DNA of 64,000 bases from Clostridia bacterium (GCA_017440805.1 JAFSGN010000008.1:32232-96231), one strand, 5' to 3'. Shown: positions 1 through 8,617, counted from the first letter of the stretch. Numbers and translations are program-made. Notes: generated by a model not told the origin, from the letters alone.

Positions 1-2
1 CT

Positions 3-1415
3 CTCCAAATGTTCTGGGTAGGTTCTCTGGACAGAGGCTGGCCGTCCTCCATGCGAGGAATCCGTGATGCCAGTCAGGACTTTGTGGGAATTACACACCT
101 TTACCCCGACTGGACAAGAGAAACAATACTTGCCATGTTTGAACATCAGCAGGTAGACGGCTGGATGCCCAGACAGATAAGTACCGTTTCCAGAACAGCG
201 CCTCACGATATGCGTTACTACTGCGACGGCGGTGCATTCCTTATTGAACTTGTTCACGAATACCTTGTTTACACAAGAGACACCTCTATACTTGAGGAAA
301 AGGTAATGTGGCTTGACTCCGACGAGAAATCCACAATTATGGAACATCTTGTTCGTTGCACACAGTTCTATCTTGAACCTCATAACATAGGTGAACACGG
401 ACTTTGCAAAGTATGGTTTGGCGACTGGTGGGATCCCATGGACAAAATCGGTATGGACGGAATCGGTGAAACAGTAACCGTTACGGCACAGATGATTTAT
501 GTTCTTGGCAAACTCATTGAGATGTTCAACTGGCTCGCAGAGCAGGGTAAACTTGACGCAAAATACAGCGGACTTACAAAAGTTTACGCCGACTTCAAAG
601 ACAAATTCACTACTGCCATGAACACCCATGCTTTCAACAAATTAGGCTACTACAACGCTTACTTTAACGATAACAGAAAGTGGCTCCTTTCAGACAATGA
701 CCCTGACGGTGTAGCAAGACTCTACCTTGTTTCAAATGCCTGGGCACTTATCAGCGGATGTGCAGACGAAAAAATGCGTGAAAGCGTAATTAATAACATT
801 GAAAAAGAAAACTTTGACAGAATGGGTTATAACACCGAGAGCAAAGGCTTCCCCACATTTATAGACAAGGCAGGCCGTATAGGTAACGGTACAAGTCCCA
901 ATGCTTCGCCCTACAATCATGCACAGAGTTTCTATGCCCGTGCATGCTGCGAATGCGGACATCCCGAACTTGCATACAAGGCTACAAGATACATTCTTCC
1001 CATTGAAGAGGCTTACGCACCTGTTGAACAGACATTTGTAGGTCCTTACTGCATCGTAAACGGATACAGCAATTCCGACAAAACTCTCCACAGATGTGAG
1101 TTGCAGTTCCTTTCCGGTACTGTTTCCTATGTTCTCAGAATACTTTATAATTCATTTATGGGTATTAACTACGGATACAACGGACTTACCATGAAACCCT
1201 GTCTGCCGGATGAATTTGGCGACTGCACTGCAAACTTTACTTATCTTGGCAAGAAATTCACGGTTAACTACATAAAAACCGAAAACCCACAAAAGAAATT
1301 CACCCTCAACGGTGCTGAATGGAAAACTGAAATTAACAAAAACAGCGGTAAACCTACTGCATTTGTTAAAGACAGTGATATGAAAGACGAAAATATTATC
1401 ACCATTGAATATTAA
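3..1415 (+). CDS. GH94-like glycoside phosphorylase, 3' part (5' end outside window)
   Basis: The reading frame is open from the left edge; the first visible ATG at 9 lies inside the catalytic domain, so the gene begins upstream. The visible 468 residues resemble the C-terminal (alpha/alpha)6-barrel half of GH94 cellobiose/chitobiose-type phosphorylases. The motif RGIRDASQD ends in the Asp expected to be the general acid. The later FGDWWDP segment, followed by a GIGET motif, matches the family GDWNDG...GxGES region, but Asn is replaced by Trp and Gly by Pro. The product would split a beta-linked sugar or glycan with phosphate; the substrate cannot be read. A related family such as GH149 or GH161 is the main alternative. 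A perfect palindromic terminator follows at 1461. Confidence 0.7.
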   Translation, partial: LQMFWVGSLDRGWPSSMRGIRDASQDFVGITHLYPDWTRETILAMFEHQQVDGWMPRQISTVSRTAPHDMRYYCDGGAFLIELVHEYLVYTRDTSILEEKVMWLDSDEKSTIMEHLVRCTQFYLEPHNIGEHGLCKVWFGDWWDPMDKIGMDGIGETVTVTAQMIYVLGKLIEMFNWLAEQGKLDAKYSGLTKVYADFKDKFTTAMNTHAFNKLGYYNAYFNDNRKWLLSDNDPDGVARLYLVSNAWALISGCADEKMRESVINNIEKENFDRMGYNTESKGFPTFIDKAGRIGNGTSPNASPYNHAQSFYARACCECGHPELAYKATRYILPIEEAYAPVEQTFVGPYCIVNGYSNSDKTLHRCELQFLSGTVSYVLRILYNSFMGINYGYNGLTMKPCLPDEFGDCTANFTYLGKKFTVNYIKTENPQKKFTLNGAEWKTEINKNSGKPTAFVKDSDMKDENIITIEY

Positions 1416-1460
1416 TTCACAAGTATAAATTGCCGGTGGTTGTCGTCAGACAAGGCTTAA

Positions 1461-1492
1461 AAAATCCCAGTCATATGACTGGGATTTTTTGT
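1461..1492. terminator. Bidirectional intrinsic terminator
   Basis: A perfect 28-bp palindrome with 14-bp arms and AAAATCCC/GGGATTTT ends lies at 1461-1488 between two convergent genes, the GH94-like gene and the phosphatase. The T run on either strand lets it stop transcription from both sides. Confidence 0.85.
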
Positions 1493-1566
1493 GCTATATA
1501 TCATTAGCATCTGCTTGAAATTTTTCTGAGATTTACAGTGTGTTCAATATTCGGAAAAATCATAGA

Positions 1567-2031
1567 TTATATTTCGCCCTTTTTGCTCAGATAATCTATA
1601 AATCCCTCGCAACCCTCCAGCACATCATTATAGGTGTCGTCAAAGTTTCCAGTGTACCAGGGGTCTGCGATATCTCTGTCCGAACCCGCAAAAGTCAGAA
1701 ATTTGTATATCTTACCCTCCGGGTCGCCGCCCAGCATTCTGTTAAGATTTTGCATATTCCATTTGTCCATACCAATGATATAATCATACAGGTCATAGTC
1801 GCCCTGTGATATCTGAGTTGCTCTGTGGGGTACTACGGGAATACCTACCTCCTGTAACTTTCTCACAGTTCCTCTGTGGGGAGGATTTCCAATCTCCTCG
1901 GTACTGGTAGCCATAGAATTAATATAAAATTTGTTCTCCATACCCTGTTTTTTTACCATATAGGTAAAAACACTCTGAGCCAAAGTGCTCCTGCAAATAT
2001 TTCCGTGACAGCAGAATAATACTCTTATCAC
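1567..2031 (-). CDS. Low-molecular-weight protein-tyrosine phosphatase
   Basis: This 154-residue protein has the family length and starts with the P-loop CHGNICRS. The catalytic nucleophile should be Cys8 and the phosphate-binding residue Arg14 (C-x5-R). The general-acid loop DPWYTG lies near residue 123. It would dephosphorylate phosphotyrosine, or possibly phosphoarginine, on cytoplasmic proteins. The start is a GTG at 2031, preceded by GGAGG about 10 nt upstream. It lies downstream of the CobW gene with an inverted repeat in between. The family is clear; the cellular target is unknown. Confidence 0.9.
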   Translation of the reverse strand: MIRVLFCCHGNICRSTLAQSVFTYMVKKQGMENKFYINSMATSTEEIGNPPHRGTVRKLQEVGIPVVPHRATQISQGDYDLYDYIIGMDKWNMQNLNRMLGGDPEGKIYKFLTFAGSDRDIADPWYTGNFDDTYNDVLEGCEGFIDYLSKKGEI

Positions 2032-2072
2032 ACCTGTATACCTCCGTCTGTATAACTGCCGTTTTTCGTTAT

Positions 2073-2102
2073 TACCGTAATTTCCGTTGGCATATTACGG
2101 TA
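2073..2102. promoter_or_regulatory. Inverted repeat upstream of phosphatase gene
   Basis: The arms TACCGTAAT and ATTACGGTA (9 bp, perfect) are separated by 12 nt, about 40 bp upstream of the GTG start of the phosphatase. No T run follows on the minus strand, so it is not a typical terminator. It could be an operator or an RNA hairpin. Its function is inferred only from position and symmetry. Confidence 0.35.
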
Positions 2103-2113
2103 TACTCAAAATT

Positions 2114-3046
2114 TTATTTTGTTTCGGGTTTTGGCACTTCCACCGCATCAATTATGTGCAGTACAGGACCTTCTGAGTTGTATTCGGGAGCATATTCAAA
2201 GGCTACCGTACCCCGTACCCTGACATAACTGCCCTCTTTGAGCATATCGCTCTTACTGTACGCCGACAAAAATCCCAAAAACTGCATATCGTCCTCGCAA
2301 CAGGTCATTACCATATTTCCGGCAACAAAATACCCGCCTCTGAAATAACCCGGTTTTGCCACCTGACCTGTATATTCAACGGTTTTACCAATATACCGGT
2401 GTGTGTTCTCCATAACATCCACATACCAGATAAAATAACTGTCGTGGTCAATTTTAATAATATCATCATCAAGACTATACGGCAAATCGTCTTCAAGAGT
2501 AATGTTCAGCACTCCCTCGCTGTCACTCATATAAACAATTTCCGCACCGGCATTGCATCTCTTTATATTATCACGGTAGATTTTAAAATTATCTTCCGCA
2601 GTGCATCGCTTGACAAATATTCTTGAAGATGAACGGAGCATATTGCTGAATATACTCTTCATATTCTGAAAATATTCGTCAAAAGTCAGAGCATCTATAA
2701 CAGTAATCTGCTCTGCAAGACGCCAGTTGTCCGGGAGTTTAACCCTGTAAAGCGACTGCATTTCCCATACACCGTTATACTCTATAATGACATAAGTCGG
2801 ACTGTATTTTTCATTAAGTACTTCAAGCATATCAACGGTAAGTTCAGTTTCGTCCTCAACAGTATGCACCGTTACATTGTCGGCAAGGCCCGTATATTCT
2901 TCCTCACCTTCTTCACAGCATACTATAAGCACTTTTTCTTTTTTTATTTCCGGGTCTTTGATAATTGCATTTTTTATAAATGTTGTTTTTCCGCTTTCAA
3001 GAAAGCCGTTTATTATAAAAACTGCAGTGGGCATTTTCTTTGACAT
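2114..3046 (-). CDS. CobW/COG0523-type GTPase with DUF1980-like C-terminal domain
   Basis: The 310-residue protein opens with a CobW-like P-loop, GFLESGKTT at residues 14-22, and keeps the IIEYNG segment typical of the family. It lacks the metal-binding GCxCC motif. The last ~90 residues (about 215-305), from HRYIGKTVEYTGQV through MVMTCCEDDMQFLGF, resemble the C-terminal OB-like domain of the DUF1980/TIGR03943 (YcgQ) family, usually found as a separate protein next to a CobW GTPase and a YcgR permease. The start is 18 bp downstream of the His-rich CobW gene, so the two are probably co-transcribed. A role in metal delivery or metal-enzyme maturation is inferred from the family. Confidence 0.75.
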   Translation of the reverse strand: MSKKMPTAVFIINGFLESGKTTFIKNAIIKDPEIKKEKVLIVCCEEGEEEYTGLADNVTVHTVEDETELTVDMLEVLNEKYSPTYVIIEYNGVWEMQSLYRVKLPDNWRLAEQITVIDALTFDEYFQNMKSIFSNMLRSSSRIFVKRCTAEDNFKIYRDNIKRCNAGAEIVYMSDSEGVLNITLEDDLPYSLDDDIIKIDHDSYFIWYVDVMENTHRYIGKTVEYTGQVAKPGYFRGGYFVAGNMVMTCCEDDMQFLGFLSAYSKSDMLKEGSYVRVRGTVAFEYAPEYNSEGPVLHIIDAVEVPKPETK

Positions 3047-3064
3047 ATAATCACTGCCTTCCGG

Positions 3065-4216
3065 TTATAAATTCTTTCCAAACAGTTCAGAAAGTTTTTG
3101 TTCATCAAGTTTTGCGCCTATTACACATATTTTTCCTGTGTAAAAAGGACTTCCGTACCGTATATCCTGTTCTTCGGGAACATAGTCGAAATACAACCAC
3201 TGGTTTTCTGAAGATACCATTCCCTTTGCCCGCAATATTTCACCGTATTCTCCGCTGTCAAGTTTCAAAAGTATGTTTTTTATTTCACTTTCTGTATAAC
3301 TCTTTGCAGTTTCAAATCCCCATGAAACAAAAACCTCATCTGCATGGTGATGCTCGTGATGATGGTGATGCTCATGGCATCCGCAGTCGCATTCCTCATG
3401 TTCGTGGTGATGCTCATGGTGATGATGCTCGTGTTCATAGCATCCGCAGTCGCATTCTTCGTGTCCATGGTGATGGTGCTCATGGTGATGATGCTCGTGT
3501 TCATGGCATCCGCAGTCGCATTCTTCGTGTCCATGGTGATGCTCATGGTGATGATGCTCGTGGTGATGCTCAAGTACCTCCGACATCAGTTCATTTTCCA
3601 AGGTGCATTTTTCAAATGCGTCAAGAATAAGGCTCTTGTCAAGAGCATCAATATGTGTGGTAATAATGTTGGCATCCTTGTTTATTTCTCTTATTATTTC
3701 GGTTGCCTGTTCTATCTTTTCCTGACTTGCCTTATCTGTGCGGGTAAACAGTATGCAGTCAGAATGTAAAATCTGGTCAACATAAAATTCCCCGAAATTC
3801 TTACGATAGATTTTACACTTAGTGCAATCAACAACCGTCACGCAGGAATCAACAAGTATTTCAGAATTGTCTGTATTATTAACCGCCGAAATTACATCTG
3901 AAAGTTTTCCTACCCCCGACGGCTCGATTATAATTCTGTCGGGTTTATATTGCTCAACCGTTTTTTCCAGTGCTTTAGTGAAATCACCTACAAGACTGCA
4001 ACATATACAGCCGGAGTTCATTTCGGTAATTTCAATACCTGCTTCCTTTAAAAAACCGCCGTCAACACCAATCTGTCCGAATTCGTTTTCAATCAGTACG
4101 AGTTTTTCCCCTTTAAACACATCGCTTATAAGTTTTTTTATGAATGTGGTTTTTCCCGCACCCAGAAATCCGGAAATAATATTTACTTTTACCATTTTAT
4201 CTACCTGCGTTCCCAT
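3065..4216 (-). CDS. CobW/COG0523 metallochaperone GTPase with His-rich repeat
   Basis: This is a G3E GTPase of the zinc-chaperone type (383 residues from the chosen start). It has the Walker A GFLGAGKTT (16-24), the metal-binding GCICC (69-73), a central His/Cys tract made of three near-identical units with the core HEECDCGC, and a CobW C-terminal domain ending near the stop. It would load Zn(II) or a related metal onto client proteins. The frame is open back to 4297, but a sigma-A promoter (TTGACA/TATACT) occupies 4260-4288, so the start must be downstream. ATG 4216 has AAAAGG 10 nt ahead; ATG 4195 is the alternative. It heads a small operon with the second CobW gene. Confidence 0.88.
   Translation of the reverse strand: MGTQVDKMVKVNIISGFLGAGKTTFIKKLISDVFKGEKLVLIENEFGQIGVDGGFLKEAGIEITEMNSGCICCSLVGDFTKALEKTVEQYKPDRIIIEPSGVGKLSDVISAVNNTDNSEILVDSCVTVVDCTKCKIYRKNFGEFYVDQILHSDCILFTRTDKASQEKIEQATEIIREINKDANIITTHIDALDKSLILDAFEKCTLENELMSEVLEHHHEHHHHEHHHGHEECDCGCHEHEHHHHEHHHHGHEECDCGCYEHEHHHHEHHHEHEECDCGCHEHHHHHEHHHADEVFVSWGFETAKSYTESEIKNILLKLDSGEYGEILRAKGMVSSENQWLYFDYVPEEQDIRYGSPFYTGKICVIGAKLDEQKLSELFGKNL
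3341..3572 (-). repeat. Coding minisatellite for His/Cys-rich metal-binding units
   Basis: The shared core GCATCCGCAGTCGCATTC (plus strand) recurs at 3377, 3440 and 3506, giving units of 63 and 66 bp. Each encodes one HEECDCGC(H/Y)EHE module embedded in runs of His-Glu and His-His. Repeat length stays a multiple of three, so the tract can expand or contract without a frameshift. Confidence 0.9.
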
Positions 4217-4259
4217 AATGGCAACGCCTTTTCCTTTACAATTAGTTTTTATTGCAATC

Positions 4260-4288
4260 AGTATAGCATTTTTTTGTCTTATTGTCAA
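4260..4288 (-). promoter_or_regulatory. Sigma-A promoter of the CobW operon
   Basis: On the minus strand, TTGACA (4288-4283) and TATACT (4265-4260) are separated by exactly 17 nt. Transcription would begin near 4253, about 37 nt before the ATG at 4216. This rules out the longer reading-frame start at 4297. No clear Zur-type box was recognised. Confidence 0.8.
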
Positions 4289-4332
4289 ATGTTTCAAGGT
4301 CGAAAATACGACAATCCCGGATTAAACAATGA

Positions 4333-4356
4333 CAGATGCCTCCTGAAAGACATCTG
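4333..4356 (-). terminator. Probable terminator of solute-binding protein gene
   Basis: On the minus strand a 9-bp stem (CAGATGTCT with AGGCATCTG, one G-U pair) encloses a 6-nt loop about 30 bp after the stop codon. The following T tract is weak. Confidence 0.45.
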
Positions 4357-4388
4357 CCACCCGGTTACATATAAGTTTTACAGTGTAA

Positions 4389-6149
4389 TTATTCTTCTTC
4401 TGACACTATTTCGGTTTCAGGTACATATCCCTTGAGGTCGGTCTTACTGAAATATCTTGCACCAAAGAAGGTGGACTTGATTCCTGTAAGATTTTTGTCG
4501 GCAAGATAGTAATCGGCATCAAAGTAAAGTGCAGTTGCGGGGCAAAGGTCAATAAGAAGTTGTTCTGCCTCGTGGAATGCCGCATCCTTTTCTGCATCGG
4601 TAGCCGCTGCAAATGCTTTATCAATTACTGCATCATATTCGTCGCTCTGAATACCTGTTACATGGGGTGTGAAGAATTCAGCACCGTCTTTTACCGAAAC
4701 AACCGAACCGCTGTAATATTTTGCAAAAGGAGCAAGAATGCTTGTCGCATCATCTGTAAGTGCACAGCAATCTATGGCAAGAACATCAAAGTCACCGTTG
4801 TAAAGTGCTTTTTCATATTCTGCGTTTTCCAGTCCCTTTATATCTACGGTAAATCCAAGGTCGTTCCATACGCCCTGAACATATTTTGCAATTTCTGCTT
4901 CAACACCCGCCTTGTCGTTGCGGTATGTAATGGTGATTTTGCCGGATTTGCCGTTCACAAGTGCCTTTGCACCCGAAACATCTCCTGCGGTATTGATAAG
5001 AGAACCGCCGACTTTTCTGAATTCTTTATTTGAAGATATTTCTCTTACAACATGAGGAACATATCCGTCTGCGGCAGTAACACCTCTGCCTGCAATAGCA
5101 GCAATTTCGTCACGGCTGATTGCGGTGGCAAGTGCTTTTCTCACATTTACATCATCAAGGGGTGCTTTTGTTGTGTTAAAGTAATATGTATATGCCGAGG
5201 GAATGTCCATAGTCTTTATTTTCTTTGCGTTGGCTTCATAATTTTCCTTGGACATATATCCCAGATAGTGAAGGTCGCCGTTCATGAACATATCGTACTG
5301 CTGGTCGGCAGTAAGAGAATAGTTCATTTCAAATCTGTAGGGAGTTACATATTTCTTTATATTTTCTCCGGATACACCTGTCAGATAGAAATAGGTAGAA
5401 CGCTCAATGGTAAAGAGCTCATCGGCTTCTTCCTCTTCAGCCGTTTCTTCTGAAACTGCTTCCCCTCCCTCTTCGGGCGCTTCTGCTCCGCCGAGTTTGG
5501 TGATTGCAAACGGTCCGTTGGTTACAACTGTTTCAATTTTGGTTGCCCAGGTATCAGGGAATCTGGAAATAACATCTTCACGCATGGGAACAAGCGCAGG
5601 ACTTGCGGCTTTCTTCAGGAAAGCATCCACATCAAACGGTCCCTCAAACTGAATTTCCACCAGTAAATCTTCGGGTGCTGCAAGACCGATATCGTCAACA
5701 GTCATTTCGCCCGACTTAACCTTGCGTGCATTCTTTACATCATAAAGAAGTGAAGCGGCAGGGTTGTTGGTTGCAGGGTCAAGAAGTCTCTTCCATGCAT
5801 AAACAACATGCTCTGCGATAACCTGACGGCCGTCGCTCCAGAATGTTTTATTAAGTTCTATGTAAAGAAAATACTCGTTCTTTTCCTCATTAATTCTGGT
5901 ATACCAGTCTTTTGCAAGTGCCTTTTCAACTTTTCCGTCTTCTGTCATTCTTGTAAGACCTTCAAACAGGAGACTGCTGAGTTTCATTGCCTCGGCATCA
6001 TAAAAAACTCTGCCCGGGTCAACATTGAACATCTCTGAAGTGAGATTTATGGGTATTATTGCTCCCTTGTCGGTATTGTCGTTTTTACAACCTGCAAAAA
6101 TACCGCAAACCGCAACAAGTGCCAGAACCAGTGCGACTATTTTCTTCAT
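4389..6149 (-). CDS. ABC transporter substrate-binding lipoprotein, family 5 (peptide type)
   Basis: The 586-residue protein begins with a lipoprotein signal peptide ending in FAGC, with Cys21 as the lipidated residue. It then follows the family-5 (OppA/DppA) pattern, including KALAKDWYTRINEE, TFWSDGRQVIAEHVVYAWKRLLDP and the VRKALATAISRDEIA block near the middle. An acidic stretch rich in Glu (about residues 220-240) is a lineage-specific insert. It would capture oligopeptides or similar solutes outside the membrane. No permease or ATPase gene adjoins it, so it must share a distant transporter. A strong AGGAGG precedes ATG 6149, and a sigma-A promoter lies at 6239-6267. Confidence 0.88.
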   Translation of the reverse strand: MKKIVALVLALVAVCGIFAGCKNDNTDKGAIIPINLTSEMFNVDPGRVFYDAEAMKLSSLLFEGLTRMTEDGKVEKALAKDWYTRINEEKNEYFLYIELNKTFWSDGRQVIAEHVVYAWKRLLDPATNNPAASLLYDVKNARKVKSGEMTVDDIGLAAPEDLLVEIQFEGPFDVDAFLKKAASPALVPMREDVISRFPDTWATKIETVVTNGPFAITKLGGAEAPEEGGEAVSEETAEEEEADELFTIERSTYFYLTGVSGENIKKYVTPYRFEMNYSLTADQQYDMFMNGDLHYLGYMSKENYEANAKKIKTMDIPSAYTYYFNTTKAPLDDVNVRKALATAISRDEIAAIAGRGVTAADGYVPHVVREISSNKEFRKVGGSLINTAGDVSGAKALVNGKSGKITITYRNDKAGVEAEIAKYVQGVWNDLGFTVDIKGLENAEYEKALYNGDFDVLAIDCCALTDDATSILAPFAKYYSGSVVSVKDGAEFFTPHVTGIQSDEYDAVIDKAFAAATDAEKDAAFHEAEQLLIDLCPATALYFDADYYLADKNLTGIKSTFFGARYFSKTDLKGYVPETEIVSEEE

Positions 6150-6238
6150 TTTGAAAATTCCTCCTAAAAAAATGCAAAATATTATCAGTCGTAAGCAATT
6201 ATATTTTCACATAATATAAAAAACTTTACTCTCGTTAC

Positions 6239-6267
6239 ATTATACCACTAAATTATGATTAAATCAA
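6239..6267 (-). promoter_or_regulatory. Sigma-A promoter of the solute-binding protein gene
   Basis: On the minus strand, TTGATT (6267-6262) and TATAAT (6244-6239) have a 17-nt spacer. The leader to the ATG at 6149 is about 80 nt. Confidence 0.7.
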
Positions 6268-6318
6268 CAATCAATTCAACTTTCTTACTTTTGCACAAAT
6301 AAATTTTTTTCTTTTGTG

Positions 6319-7962
6319 CTATTTGTCCAAAACATACACCTCTTTACTGTTACGGTTACATATAACAAGTTTGTTTTCCAGGTGCATAAACCGTCCCACA
6401 TACACAAGTCCTCTTTCGGAGGGCTTTATTTTCATGCGGACCTTTATAAAGGACTCTGCCACATCCTTGGCAGAAGTATCCGTCATTTCGGCAGGACAGG
6501 GCATAAGAAACGGTGGCGGCATTATATTCTGTCCCAAGAGAAAATCCATCCTGAGACAGGACGCGACTGTTTCTTTTTTATTTGTACAGGATAAATATCT
6601 GAAAAGATACATATACAGGTCTTTGCCGGAAATTCTTTTGTCCAGTATATCGCTGTTTTTCTCACTGAGTATAAATTTCCGCAATCCCATCATAAATCCG
6701 AACGGGTCATCCGGCATAAAATACGCAAAAGTATGGGAAAAACTACCTGAATTATGGTATTTATCGGTAAGATACGCTATGTCCTGAAGTATATTGAGTT
6801 GTTCCCGTGTCATATCGGGCGTTTCAAGGACTGTGTAAGGTGGATACGGAAGATATACATATCCCCGGGCGTTTTCCCTCATAGGTGTTCCTCTGAGCAA
6901 TTTCAGAAAACCTACCTGAAGCATGTCGCATTTTGCGAAAAGTTTGTTGTATGCCATTGCAAAACTTTGAAAAGTTTCCCCCGGCAATCCTGCTATAAGG
7001 TCAAGATGCAGAGTGACAGACGGTATATTGTGAAGTCTTTCCACCGTATCAAGTGTTTTCTGAATCATATCGGGGCGGTTTATTGCCTTTATCACTTTTG
7101 GATTGATACTCTGCACACCGCATTCCAGCCGTATTTTATTCCCGGGTGCAGTTTTAAGTATTTCTATTGTCTCTTCATCCACAAGATAAGCGCAGGTCTC
7201 AAAGTGACAGCAAAAAGGAAAATCCCTTTTTATTATTTCTCTTAGAAGTTCCTTTGCCCTCTCCACATCATAATTGAATGTACGGTCAACAAACTTTACG
7301 GTTGACACTCCGCTTTCTCTCAACTGTTCCAGTTCCCTGACGGTTGAATGAACGCTTTTTGCCCTGATTTCCTTATCGTTGCAGGAAAGACAGTAAGAGC
7401 AACTGTAAGGACATCCCCGCACACTTTCGATATACACCAGTCTTGCGTCAAATTTTGTTCCCTGTTCAAGTTCACTGCTGTACGGGTTTCCGAGATATGA
7501 AAGTTCTTCTGCGGTAAGTTTATCGCCGGAATAGATTTTTTCAGGAGGCAAATCAAGAAGAATGTCCTCGCAAAGTTTAACAAACGCCTTTTCGCCCTCA
7601 CCGCATATAAGACAGTCAACAAACGGGTTTTCCGAAAAAAAACTTTCTCCGTCATAAGACACTTCAGGTCCGCCCATAAAAACTTTGGCACAAGGCAAAA
7701 GCATCTTTACCGTGCGGGCGTACTCAAACATCTGGGTTCTGTTCCAGATATAAACCGAAAATCCATACAAATCGGCTTTTTCGCTGCACAACTGATTTAT
7801 AATGTCCAGGTCTCTGTCGCCCATATTTTTTTCGATTATTTTTATTTCCAGTGACGCGTCGGAAAAAATACTTTCATAATATTTTTTCAAAAGTCTTACA
7901 GCTGTATTTGTATGGCTGTATGAACTGTTAAGTGCAAAAAGCACCGCTTTTTTCTTATTCAT
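6319..7962 (-). CDS. B12-binding domain radical SAM protein (DUF4080 family)
   Basis: The 547-residue protein combines an N-terminal cobalamin-binding-like Rossmann domain (about 1-140), a radical SAM core with the cluster motif CPYSCSYC (Cys184, Cys188, Cys191) and a C-terminal DUF4080 region. Such proteins bind a 4Fe-4S cluster and S-adenosylmethionine; the reaction and substrate of this subfamily are not known to me. The gene overlaps the 3' end of thiN by 8 nt, so the two are translated from one message. The family assignment is firm and the function open. Confidence 0.85.
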   Translation of the reverse strand: MNKKKAVLFALNSSYSHTNTAVRLLKKYYESIFSDASLEIKIIEKNMGDRDLDIINQLCSEKADLYGFSVYIWNRTQMFEYARTVKMLLPCAKVFMGGPEVSYDGESFFSENPFVDCLICGEGEKAFVKLCEDILLDLPPEKIYSGDKLTAEELSYLGNPYSSELEQGTKFDARLVYIESVRGCPYSCSYCLSCNDKEIRAKSVHSTVRELEQLRESGVSTVKFVDRTFNYDVERAKELLREIIKRDFPFCCHFETCAYLVDEETIEILKTAPGNKIRLECGVQSINPKVIKAINRPDMIQKTLDTVERLHNIPSVTLHLDLIAGLPGETFQSFAMAYNKLFAKCDMLQVGFLKLLRGTPMRENARGYVYLPYPPYTVLETPDMTREQLNILQDIAYLTDKYHNSGSFSHTFAYFMPDDPFGFMMGLRKFILSEKNSDILDKRISGKDLYMYLFRYLSCTNKKETVASCLRMDFLLGQNIMPPPFLMPCPAEMTDTSAKDVAESFIKVRMKIKPSERGLVYVGRFMHLENKLVICNRNSKEVYVLDK

Positions 7963-8617
7963 TGCTCTCTACCACCAGCAATCCGCCGTTTTCTACGCTT
8001 ATACGGCATTTTTCTCCGATTATACTGTTGCTTACGGCATACGAAGGATTATTGCGGCTGATCACCGCATCCCGAAGAGGATATTCCACTCCCTCGGCGG
8101 TAACCCCACGGGCATCATCCGAATAAGCGAAAAAGGATATATATTTATATCTTTTTTTAATTTCACAACATTCGTTTTCAATATATCTTACCGCATGGCA
8201 TCCGCTGTCTATGACGGCTGAAACCCCCCTGTCTTTCAGTGCCCGAAGCAAAAATACATTTGAAAGAGTATGGTCCAGCCTTCCTCCCAGTCCGCCCAAA
8301 AAATATATACTGTCCGCACCTTTTTCAACAGCGATTTGTGCCGCTATTGCACTGTCGGTCAAATCCTTTTTCACAGGATATCTGACAGACGGAACTGAAT
8401 TTACAAGTTGTCTGTTTTCATCTGAAAGCCGTGAAAAGTCAAAGGAATCAAAATCTCCTATAAACAAATCCGGTACAAAACCGCCTGTAATCGCCCCATA
8501 CATTCCACTGTCTGCGGCTATTGTGTAATCGGGTTTTGGCAGGGAGAATAAATCTTTGCTGTATGTAAATTCTCCACCGCAAAAAATATAACAAACTATG
8601 GTTTCTTCAACTCCCAT
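7955..8617 (-). CDS. thiN: Thiamine diphosphokinase
   Basis: ThiN transfers pyrophosphate from ATP to thiamine to make thiamine diphosphate in the cytoplasm. The 220-residue protein has the family length and the motifs AADSG (35-39), GDFDS (54-58), KKDLTDS and GGLGGRLDH. The ATG at 8617 lies inside the relic of the rsgA 3' end, whose stop codon is 22 nt into thiN. This suggests that thiN was once translationally coupled to rsgA. The AGAAGGA just before ATG is too close to be a good ribosome binding site. In many Firmicutes the order is prpC-prkC-rsgA-rpe-thiN; here rpe is absent and a trehalase gene sits between rsgA and thiN. Confidence 0.9.
   Translation of the reverse strand: MGVEETIVCYIFCGGEFTYSKDLFSLPKPDYTIAADSGMYGAITGGFVPDLFIGDFDSFDFSRLSDENRQLVNSVPSVRYPVKKDLTDSAIAAQIAVEKGADSIYFLGGLGGRLDHTLSNVFLLRALKDRGVSAVIDSGCHAVRYIENECCEIKKRYKYISFFAYSDDARGVTAEGVEYPLRDAVISRNNPSYAVSNSIIGEKCRISVENGGLLVVESNE

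Noticed and set aside
3341..3572. Possible CRISPR-like array
   Set aside because: The repeats are in frame, contiguous and code for His/Cys modules of a CobW protein; there are no unique spacers and no cas genes.
3344..3769. Plus-strand frames across the His repeat encoding Val/Met-rich or Asp/His-rich proteins
   Set aside because: They are reverse or shifted readings of the minisatellite in a well-supported minus-strand gene, and they lack ribosome binding sites.
4217..4297. Longer N-terminus of the His-rich CobW protein beginning at 4297
   Set aside because: A TTGACA/TATACT promoter with a 17-nt spacer occupies this stretch, so it would not be transcribed as coding sequence. The ATG at 4216 has a ribosome binding site.
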